Assembly (NCBI GenBank): GCA_017885225.1
Contig: JAFNGM010000077.1
Location: 3,866-9,931 of the forward strand
DNA from: Syntrophaceae bacterium
GTDB taxonomy: Bacteria; Desulfobacterota; Syntrophia; Syntrophales; UBA2185
Direction of reading: 5' to 3'
DNA length: 6,066 bases
Made by a program: the position numbers and the translations under genes. Below the pieces are notes generated by a model. That model saw only the letters and a list, made by a program, of their open reading frames with translations, did not search any database and was not told where the DNA came from. Below are positions 1 to 4,230 of the stretch, in pieces (positions within the stretch are counted from its first letter, which is position 1; each line of letters begins with the position of its first letter).

Positions 1-16
1 ACAGGAGGAAGAAATC

Positions 17-1384
17 ATGGAGTTCCCACACTTGCAGAAACAGGACCCAGAAGTGTATGAACTGGTTAAACAGGAAGAGCGAAAGCAGCAATACAAACTA
101 TCAATGATCCCGTCTGAAAATTTTTCCAGTCCCGCCGTGCGGGAGGCGTTGGCGTCTGTATTTGTACATAAGTATGCGGAGGGGTATCCCCGTAAAAGAT
201 ATTATGAAGGGAATCAGTTCGCAGACAATCTTGAGGAGCTCTGTCAGAAAAGAGCAAAGCAGGCATTTTCTCTTCCAGACGACTGGCATGTGAATGTGCA
301 GCCGCTGGCGGGCGCGAATTCAAATCTGGCTGTATATAACGCGCTCCTTGAGCCGGGGGATACTATTTTGAGTATGTATTTGCCGGATGGCGGGCACTTG
401 TCACATGGCTGGTCGTTTCCCGAACAGGATGAACAGGGGCTGGAGGGACAAGTGGAACAATCTATTTATCTGGGAGGAAAAAGAAAGATAAGCATCGTAT
501 CGAAAATTTTTAAGGTAGTGCAGTACAAAGTAGAGCGTGATACGAGGCTTTTTGATTATGATAAAATCAGGACTTTCGCCGGAGAGTATCGTCCAAAGAT
601 GATTATCTCCGGGGGTACGGCGTATCCACGTGAGATTAATTACGAAGCCCTCGCTGCTATTGCGAAGGACGTAGGAGCCTATTATCTTGCAGATATAGCT
701 CATGAGGCTGGTCTCGTTGCGGCAGGTGCGAATAAATCACCCATCGGGAAAGCCGACGTTGTCACATTTACCACGCATAAGACTATCCGCGGTCCGCGCG
801 GTGCCGTGATTTTATGCAGGAGTGATATCGCGGATAAAATTGATTTTGGCGTGTTCCCAGGCCTGCAAGGAGGGCCTTTTGAACATACTATTGCGGCGCT
901 TGCCGTGTGTTTCAAAGAGGCATGTACGCCAGCATTTAGAGACTATGCATTTCAAGTAGTGAAAAATGCGCAACGACTGGCGCAAAGGCTCATGGAGAAA
1001 GGCTATGATGTTGTATCCGGCGGAACAGACAAACATCTTGTGCTTATCGATATGAGAAGCAAGAATCTCTCCGGCCGCAATCCTGCGAAAGCGCTGGATC
1101 AGGCAGGTATCATCATGAATCGTAACTCCGTTCCCAATGAAACGGGATCACCCATGAATCCCTCAGGACTGCGGATGGGTACACCTACCATTACAACCCG
1201 TGGCATGAAGGAACCGGAGATGGATCAAATAGCCGAGTGGGTTGACCGTGTTGTTCAACTCGTTGCGCCCTACTGTGAACGGAAACCTGCTGAATTTGAG
1301 GAGAAAATCAAGGGTATGCCTGAACTTCAGAGTATTGCGGCGGAAGTGGAAAGCCTTTGCCGGAAATATCCGCTGACTATGTAA
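17..1384 (+). CDS. glyA: Serine hydroxymethyltransferase (PLP-dependent)
   Basis: Cytosolic enzyme that converts serine and tetrahydrofolate to glycine and 5,10-methylene-tetrahydrofolate, feeding one-carbon metabolism. The 455-aa protein keeps the fold-type I PLP signature: the Schiff-base lysine K255 in TTHKTIRGPRG, the cofactor-binding D226 and H229 in LADIAHEAG, SENFSSPAV near residues 33-41, YYEGN at 62-66, GGHLSHG at 125-131, and R386 in PSGLRMGTPTIT, which binds the substrate carboxylate. It is longer than typical bacterial GlyA (about 415-420 aa). The extra length lies mainly between residues 132 and 160, followed by a stretch (KRKIS...YKVERDT) that resembles the eukaryotic enzyme. 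The start is fixed by AGGAGG at 3-8, eight bases before the ATG. No partner gene is visible upstream because the window begins here. The TAA stop overlaps an inverted repeat. The identification is firm; only the origin of the insert is open. Confidence 0.96.
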   Translation: MEFPHLQKQDPEVYELVKQEERKQQYKLSMIPSENFSSPAVREALASVFVHKYAEGYPRKRYYEGNQFADNLEELCQKRAKQAFSLPDDWHVNVQPLAGANSNLAVYNALLEPGDTILSMYLPDGGHLSHGWSFPEQDEQGLEGQVEQSIYLGGKRKISIVSKIFKVVQYKVERDTRLFDYDKIRTFAGEYRPKMIISGGTAYPREINYEALAAIAKDVGAYYLADIAHEAGLVAAGANKSPIGKADVVTFTTHKTIRGPRGAVILCRSDIADKIDFGVFPGLQGGPFEHTIAALAVCFKEACTPAFRDYAFQVVKNAQRLAQRLMEKGYDVVSGGTDKHLVLIDMRSKNLSGRNPAKALDQAGIIMNRNSVPNETGSPMNPSGLRMGTPTITTRGMKEPEMDQIAEWVDRVVQLVAPYCERKPAEFEEKIKGMPELQSIAAEVESLCRKYPLTM

Positions 1385-1443
1385 CCGGAAATGCATTTCG
1401 CGAACCCATCATTGAAGGAGGCTTGCGGAATGCACTCCCGGTT
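1383..1443. repeat. Imperfect inverted repeat (hairpin) at the glyA stop codon
   Basis: The arms at 1383-1403 and 1423-1443 match at 17 of 21 positions around a 19-base loop. As plus-strand RNA, two of the four mismatches are G-U wobbles (1398/1428 and 1402/1424) and two are A-C (1389/1437 and 1391/1435). As minus-strand RNA the roles swap, so either transcript can fold. There is no U-run after either side, so it is not a canonical intrinsic terminator. It lies between convergent genes and could stabilise or process 3' ends. The loop holds AAGGAGG (1415-1421), and the right arm holds the ATG of a possible small ORF. Confidence 0.7.
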
Positions 1444-1552
1444 GTTCCCTCCGTGCCCGGTTCAAAGTATCGAAACCTGCGCCGTCGCGGGCATGAAATG
1501 CAGTATCTTTACTCCCGACTGTAGACAAGGCCCATCATCGCAAGCAAAATGA
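1430..1552 (+). CDS. Possible 40-aa Cys-containing small ORF after glyA
   Basis: An ATG at 1430 lies eight bases after a near-perfect Shine-Dalgarno (AAGGAGG, 1415-1421) and opens 40 codons ending in TGA. The product has four cysteines at residues 9, 17, 24 and 31 with similar spacing (x7, x6, x6), and no membrane segment or signal peptide. It starts 45 bases after the glyA stop, so it could be translated from the glyA mRNA. Its last 44 bases overlap the 3' end of the convergent membrane-protein gene. The ATG is paired in the predicted hairpin while the Shine-Dalgarno is in the loop. I recognise no family, and the ribosome-binding match could be chance. Confidence 0.25.
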   Translation: MHSRLFPPCPVQSIETCAVAGMKCSIFTPDCRQGPSSQAK

Positions 1553-1778
1553 TCGCGAGACCGAATCCCATATAAGGAAAGGTGATACTGTCAAGCTTTA
1601 ATACACCATCACTGAAAAGCAGTGAGTTCGAGAAGTAACCGTAATAAAGTAAGAAACCGTAGTTGAGCACCAAAGCAACTCTCGCGTAACCAAACACTAA
1701 TGCGAATGTCGTAAGGGATATGAGGGTAATTATTTGGGAAAGTGATATTGTTACTTCTGTTGTCAATAACGTTTCCAT
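1509..1778 (-). CDS. Small membrane protein of unknown function (89 aa)
   Basis: I do not recognise a family. The 89-residue product is strongly hydrophobic, with three probable membrane-spanning segments at about residues 15-31, 33-50 and 67-87. Short polar ends and a loop around 51-66 (NSLLFSDGVLKLDS) separate them. There is no cleavable signal peptide and there are no cysteines; aromatic residues are common in the second segment (NYGFLLYYGYF). The start is supported by AGGGAG at 1788-1793, nine bases before the ATG. It is convergent with glyA, stands alone on its strand, and has a CRP-like palindrome plus a plausible -10 upstream. It could be a small regulatory or complex subunit, but nothing in the sequence decides this. 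Confidence 0.75.
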   Translation of the reverse strand: METLLTTEVTISLSQIITLISLTTFALVFGYARVALVLNYGFLLYYGYFSNSLLFSDGVLKLDSITFPYMGFGLAIILLAMMGLVYSRE

Positions 1779-1848
1779 TTTTTTAATCTCCCTTAATTTT
1801 TAAAAAGTGCTTTGTGTTTCTCTGTATTCGCAATGTCCTTTTGGTGGG

Positions 1849-1854
1849 AATTTA
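1849..1854 (-). promoter_or_regulatory. Candidate -10 (TAAATT) for the membrane-protein gene
   Basis: TAAATT on the minus strand would place transcription start near 1842, leaving about 64 bases of leader before the ATG at 1778. There is no good -35, as expected for an activator-dependent promoter. The palindrome centred at 1883.5 would then sit at -41.5, the classic class II position. This is inference from spacing. Confidence 0.35.
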
Positions 1855-1875
1855 CATCAAAATGAGGCAAGAAAC

Positions 1876-1891
1876 CGTGATTGGGGTCACA
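1876..1891 (-). promoter_or_regulatory. CRP/FNR-family-like operator
   Basis: The minus strand reads TGTGA-CCCCAA-TCACG, matching the CRP consensus TGTGA-N6-TCACA at nine of ten specified bases, with a perfect GTGA/TCAC palindromic core. It lies about 105 bases upstream of the 89-aa membrane-protein start. Which regulator of the CRP/FNR superfamily would bind cannot be told from the window. Confidence 0.45.
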
Positions 1892-1909
1892 AAAGATTGA
1901 TATTTATAT

Positions 1910-1989
1910 GGGAGGGTGAAGAGCCTTTCAGCGAAGGCTGTAATCAGGGATGGAGACTAAGGTGCGAAACCTGCCGAATGTTCTCCCTG
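1910..1989 (+). ncRNA. Possible structured RNA in the 430-bp gene-free stretch
   Basis: The stretch 1779-2209 holds no convincing protein gene. Within it, 1922-1927 pairs with 1934-1939 (AGCCTT/AAGGCT, six-base loop). CAGGGA at 1945-1950 pairs with TCCCTG at 1984-1989, enclosing a small hairpin AGGT-GCGAA-ACCT at 1960-1972. An AT-rich block (TATTTATAT, 1901-1909) just before it could be a -10 on the plus strand, and the intrinsic terminator at 2065-2101 lies downstream. It matches no riboswitch or small RNA that I recognise. The hairpins could equally form in a minus-strand transcript. Direction and existence are uncertain. Confidence 0.25.
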
Positions 1990-2064
1990 TAAGCTGGGAT
2001 GAATGGTTCCACAGTATTCGTAATTATCAAAAAGGCGTTGCCTCTATGCATTGTAACGGCTAAA

Positions 2065-2101
2065 GAAAAAGATCCTCTATGCAGCATGGGGGATCTTTTT
2101 C
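2065..2101 (-). terminator. Strong intrinsic terminator after the 3'-most RRM gene (possibly bidirectional)
   Basis: A 13-bp stem (2065-2077 with 2089-2101, one G-T pair) surrounds an 11-base loop. On the minus strand it ends in TTTTTCTTTA, a good U-tract, about 110 bases after the RRM stop at 2210. On the plus strand the arm ends in TTTTTCC, so it could stop transcription from the left too. The bases between it and 2209 contain no gene I can support. A 10-base direct repeat, CCTCTATGCA, occurs at 2041-2050 and again inside the stem-loop at 2074-2083. Confidence 0.85.
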
Positions 2102-2209
2102 CTTGTGGGCACGGGAAGCCATGTCCTATTCACTCTTATGATCTGTATGAAACGGCAAAAATACAACGTATACAGGTAATTGCCGTCGATAAGTATAAAG
2201 AATCAATAG

Positions 2210-2533
2210 TTAGTCCCTTCTGCCACGACCGCCTCTAGAGCCGCCACCGGGACTGGAAGGGTATGGCCTCGTCCCCCCTCTCTCTTTTTTCGGCCTGGCT
2301 TCACTGACGATAATTGTTTTTTCATCAAGCTGGCCACTATTGAATTTCTGAATGGCTTCTTTTGCTTCGTCTTCGGTGGCCATTTCTACAAAACCGAAGC
2401 CTTTGGAAAGACCGGTTAACCTGTCTTTTATAATACTTACAGACAGAACTTTACCTGCGGCGGAAAAATTTGCCCTTAGATCATCTTCTGTTACGTTACT
2501 GGATAGATTGCCTATATATAATTTTTTATTCAT
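2210..2533 (-). CDS. RRM RNA-binding protein with Arg/Gly-rich tail (107 aa)
   Basis: Single-RRM protein of the small bacterial type also known from cyanobacteria, expected to bind single-stranded RNA in the cytoplasm. The domain spans residues 3-79. RNP2 is LYIGNL (5-10) and RNP1 is KGFGFVEM (44-51), with the RNA-stacking aromatics Y6, F46 and F48 all present. The tail (about 80-107) is basic and rich in glycine and arginine (KKERGG, GGGSRGGRGRR), resembling RGG-type accessory RNA-binding tails. The start is set by AAGGAG at 2540-2545, six bases before the ATG. A 10-bp palindrome CAGCCGGCTG (2547-2556) lies just upstream in the leader. It is last in the FKBP-RRM-csp-RRM run, after the csp terminator. 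No strong promoter is visible in the short gap, so readthrough from csp may contribute. Confidence 0.95.
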   Translation of the reverse strand: MNKKLYIGNLSSNVTEDDLRANFSAAGKVLSVSIIKDRLTGLSKGFGFVEMATEDEAKEAIQKFNSGQLDEKTIIVSEARPKKERGGTRPYPSSPGGGSRGGRGRRD

Positions 2534-2578
2534 ATCTATCTCCTTTCAGCCGGCTGTAAATAAAAATCTACAAACGAA

Positions 2579-2618
2579 AAGAGGCACCCCCGCTCAGGTT
2601 TTTACAGGAGTGCCTCTT
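2579..2618 (-). terminator. Intrinsic terminator after the cold-shock gene
   Basis: Arms 2579-2590 and 2607-2618 form a 12-bp stem on the minus-strand RNA (AAGAGGCAC core, one U-G pair) with a 16-base loop. It is followed by TTTTCGTTTG and begins 19 bases after the csp stop. It separates csp from the downstream RRM gene and may act as a partial terminator that sets their ratio. Confidence 0.9.
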
Positions 2619-2636
2619 GTTGTGCAAAATGCTCTC

Positions 2637-2837
2637 TTAGGCTGTCCTCACGTTCACAGCAGACGGTCCTTTGGGACTTTGCTGGACATCAAATTTAACG
2701 CGTTGGCCCTCAGATAGTGTCTTAAAGCCGCTGTCTTGAATGGCGCTGAAATGAACAAATACATCTCCACCTTCATCGTTGGCTATAAATCCGAAGCCTT
2801 TCTTCTCATTAAACCACTTAACGATTCCCTCTGACAT
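2637..2837 (-). CDS. cspA: CspA-family cold-shock protein (66 aa)
   Basis: Single cold-shock (OB-fold) domain that binds single-stranded RNA or DNA and melts RNA secondary structure. RNP1 is KGFGFI (13-18) and RNP2 is VFVHF (26-30). The preceding KWFN (7-10), the FSAI loop after RNP2 and the [11 protein letters not shown] end are all typical, and 66 aa is the normal family length. The ATG at 2837 is chosen over the upstream extension because AGGAGG (2845-2850) lies seven bases before it and the family always begins this way. It has its own TTGACT promoter, a leader of about 170 bases that can fold, and a terminator. The long leader resembles cold-induced cspA genes, but cold induction is inferred. 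The symbol is at family level; which paralogue this is cannot be told. Confidence 0.97.
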   Translation of the reverse strand: MSEGIVKWFNEKKGFGFIANDEGGDVFVHFSAIQDSGFKTLSEGQRVKFDVQQSPKGPSAVNVRTA

Positions 2838-3011
2838 TGTGCATCCTCCTTTCTTAGATTTTTCAAAAGTTGGATTACACGATGACAGAAAGAAGAACCC
2901 ATCATAATTCTGGAGAATATGATGGTTAACCTTATACTTCAAATGCTTCTACCCAACTTTTATAATCCCCTATACTGCACATAACAAAAAAAAAGTATAT
3001 GAGCTTAGGGG
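2838..3011 (-). promoter_or_regulatory. Long, foldable 5' leader of the cold-shock gene
   Basis: If transcription begins near 3011, the csp mRNA has about 174 untranslated bases. Three pairings are visible on the minus strand. (a) 3006-3011 with 2967-2972 (CCCCTA/TAGGGG) sits at the very 5' end. An alternative inner helix, 2995-2999 with 2971-2975, is next to a run of nine U. (b) A perfect 9-bp long-range helix joins 2953-2961 to 2865-2873. (c) Inside it, a hairpin at 2896-2927 has about 13 pairs, two bulges and a UCCA loop. The Shine-Dalgarno at 2845-2850 lies just outside helix (b). This resembles the structured leaders of known cspA mRNAs in length and position, without sequence identity that I can see. 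Confidence 0.6.
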
Positions 3012-3017
3012 AAAATA

Positions 3018-3046
3018 TATCTATAATGGCCCTTTTTTAAAGTCAA
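3018..3046 (-). promoter_or_regulatory. Sigma-70-type promoter of the cold-shock gene
   Basis: TTGACT (3041-3046) and TAGATA (3018-3023) on the minus strand are separated by exactly 17 bases. It lies 30 bases after the upstream RRM stop, so csp can be transcribed separately from the FKBP-RRM unit. The predicted start is near 3011. The bases TAC before the -35 (TACTTGAC) recur upstream of the FKBP leader. Confidence 0.7.
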
Positions 3047-3076
3047 GTATTTTCTATAATATTTACCTTAATTCCA

Positions 3077-3343
3077 TTACGACCTTCTGTCTTCTCTTTT
3101 TTGCCTTCCCCGCTCAGGAATCGCTTCGTTGATTTTCAATGACCTCCCCTTGAAATCCGAGCCGTTTAATGCCTTTTTTGCTTTTTCGGCTTCTGATTGA
3201 GAGGACATTTCTACAAATCCAAATCCTTTTCCCTCAACGATATTCACGCGCTGGACATTTCCATAGCTGGAAAAAAGTTCTTGAAGTTGATCAACTGTCA
3301 CAGAGTAACCGAGGTTCCCGACGTAAAGCTTGCAACCTTGCAT
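3077..3343 (-). CDS. Small RRM RNA-binding protein (88 aa)
   Basis: Single-RRM protein related to the one encoded at 2210-2533 but shorter. RNP2 is LYVGNL (6-11) and RNP1 is KGFGFVEM (39-46), with Y7, F41 and F43 as the RNA-stacking positions. The loop between strands 2 and 3 is compressed (NIVEGKGFGF), and the tail after residue 76 is short and highly charged (ERGRQKREDRR) with no glycines beyond the RGR. The ATG at 3343 is preferred because the RRM begins at once after it, as in the family. Its ribosome-binding site is only moderate (AAAGGGTGGG upstream). In-frame TTG and GTG codons at 3430 and 3412 would add a charged extension of up to 29 residues. It lies 93 bases after the FKBP gene with no terminator between, so the two probably share an mRNA. 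Confidence 0.93.
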   Translation of the reverse strand: MQGCKLYVGNLGYSVTVDQLQELFSSYGNVQRVNIVEGKGFGFVEMSSQSEAEKAKKALNGSDFKGRSLKINEAIPERGRQKREDRRS

Positions 3344-3436
3344 TCCACACCCACCCTTTCTTTTTTCCCCTTCTTCATTTTCAGATCTGACTTTATCATC
3401 TCCGCATCGCACGGAAATATTATTATGCAAAATGGA

Positions 3437-3865
3437 TCAAATAATTTCCATGAGTTGGATCTCGAAAATCAGATCCTTCCCTGCCAGCGGATGGTTTCCA
3501 TCAAATGTTACATTTGTGTCGGACATATCGACTACGGTGACCCCGATAATGTATCCGTCATTGCGGCGGAATCGCAGTACCTGGCCGATACTCGGTTGAA
3601 GATCTGATGGAAGCTGATCCCGGCCAAAAACCACAACCATTTCTTTATTATGCGGTCCATAGGCTTTGTCGGGAGTGATTCTGGCGGTTCTTGTTTCTCC
3701 CTTGGTCATTCCCACAACAGCCTCTTCAAACCCCGGAATAACCTGACAGCCACCGATCGTAAATTCCAAAGGATCACTATCCCGGGAGGAATCGAATACT
3801 GTACCATCATCAAACGATCCCTTGTAGTGTACCTTCACATTATCGCCTGTACTTGCCTGCTTCAT
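3437..3865 (-). CDS. FKBP-type peptidyl-prolyl isomerase, SlyD/SlpA-like
   Basis: Cytosolic prolyl cis-trans isomerase and folding chaperone of 142 aa. The FKBP domain is interrupted by an insert-in-flap domain, as in SlyD and SlpA/FkpB. The first half has HYKGSFDDGTVFDSS (13-27), VIPGFEEAVVGM (42-53) and AYG (68-70). The insert is at about 71-121. The return segment has the hallmark NHPLAGKDLIFEI (124-136). Active-site aromatics Y14, F24, Y69 and F134 are present. The His/Cys-rich nickel-binding tail of Escherichia coli SlyD is absent, so it is closer to SlpA/FkpB. The start follows GGGAAGG nine bases upstream. An out-of-frame ATG four bases earlier opens only nine codons. It heads the RRM/csp cluster and sits behind a long leader with a terminator-like hairpin. 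Confidence 0.95.
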   Translation of the reverse strand: MKQASTGDNVKVHYKGSFDDGTVFDSSRDSDPLEFTIGGCQVIPGFEEAVVGMTKGETRTARITPDKAYGPHNKEMVVVFGRDQLPSDLQPSIGQVLRFRRNDGYIIGVTVVDMSDTNVTFDGNHPLAGKDLIFEIQLMEII

Positions 3866-4135
3866 TCATTAACGCCTTCCCATTTTTTTGATATGCCTTT
3901 GGACAGATTAAAAAACGGTCTCCCTGTTATGGGGATTCCTCGCCGTGGAGACGTTTCCCCTCAAATTCATATCAACCATTAAATATCAGGATGCCTTGAT
4001 TGCTGCTTCTCCGGGGACCATTGCATCCGCGGTATCTTCCCAATTTTTGCCGTTCCATGAGAATGATGGGCAGATGAACGAAATGGACCAGATTTCTTTG
4101 GAAAAGAGGTATTCAGACAGGCTGGTCAATAATGA
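3866..4135 (-). promoter_or_regulatory. Long 5' leader of the FKBP gene
   Basis: This gene-free stretch lies between the predicted promoter near 4136-4164 and the FKBP start. On the minus strand it can pair 4122-4127 with 4086-4091 (GACCAG/CTGGTC) and 4023-4028 with 3989-3994 (GGATGC/GCATCC). It ends in a terminator-like hairpin at 3910-3956. Six-base helices can occur by chance in this length; the terminal hairpin is the strong element. I recognise no known riboswitch class. Confidence 0.4.
3910..3956 (-). terminator. Intrinsic terminator or attenuator ahead of the FKBP gene
   Basis: The arms AAACGTCTCC (3956-3947) and GGAGACCGTTT (3923-3913) form a 10-bp stem with one bulged C, directly followed by six T (3915-3910 on the minus strand). 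It lies 45 bases before the FKBP start and faces the same way, downstream of the predicted promoter. GGGGA (3960-3956) can pair with TCCCC in the loop (3935-3931), giving a pseudoknot or competing helix. GGAGA at 4008-4012 could pair with the first arm as an anti-terminator. It could instead end the patatin transcript, whose stop is about 275 bases upstream with no closer terminator. Confidence 0.7.
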
Positions 4136-4189
4136 ATTATATAGTTATTCATTCATTCGTACACTTACATGAATGAATTGAATGGTCAA
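4136..4189 (-). promoter_or_regulatory. Candidate promoter region of the FKBP transcription unit
   Basis: A perfect TATAAT at 4136-4141 (minus strand) has only a poor -35 at 17-base spacing (GTGTAC, 4159-4164). A better -35, TTGACC, at 4184-4189, has a poor -10 at 17 bases. Either pattern fits a regulated promoter, and a 10-bp inverted repeat lies between the two elements. The TTGACC is part of TACTTGAC, as in the csp promoter. Confidence 0.4.
4147..4178. repeat. 10-bp perfect inverted repeat (candidate operator)
   Basis: ATTCATTCAT (4147-4156) and ATGAATGAAT (4169-4178) are perfect inverted copies separated by 12 bases. The repeat overlaps the -35 position of the TATAAT promoter, where a repressor or activator would act. 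The arms are themselves tandem ATTC-type repeats. A nine-base copy, ATGAATGAA, recurs at the FKBP start codon (3861-3869, minus strand). Confidence 0.55.
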
Positions 4190-4230
4190 GTACTTTAGTG
4201 TCCCGTTGGGCATACCGGTGGAAGAAGGCT

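Noticed and set aside
1910..1989. Known riboswitch (c-di-GMP, glycine, fluoride, ydaO, THF) near the hairpins
   Set aside because: None of the conserved core sequences of these classes could be found in the hairpin region.
1807..1992. Plus-strand 61-codon frame
   Set aside because: Atypical composition, no ribosome-binding site, and it covers the CRP-like site and hairpins; no family resemblance.
2041..2083. Direct repeat CCTCTATGCA as a mobile-element or attachment trace
   Set aside because: Only 10 bases, two copies, one within a terminator loop; no integrase or terminal repeats nearby.
1999..2238. Plus-strand 79-codon frame
   Set aside because: It runs straight through the 13-bp intrinsic terminator, has no Shine-Dalgarno and overlaps the RRM 3' end.
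2838..2942. N-terminal extension of the cold-shock protein by 35 codons
   Set aside because: The family starts at the MSEGIVKWF methionine, which has AGGAGG in front; the extension lies in the structured leader.
3197..3607. Plus-strand 136-codon frame
   Set aside because: Antisense to both the RRM and FKBP genes, with no ribosome-binding site.
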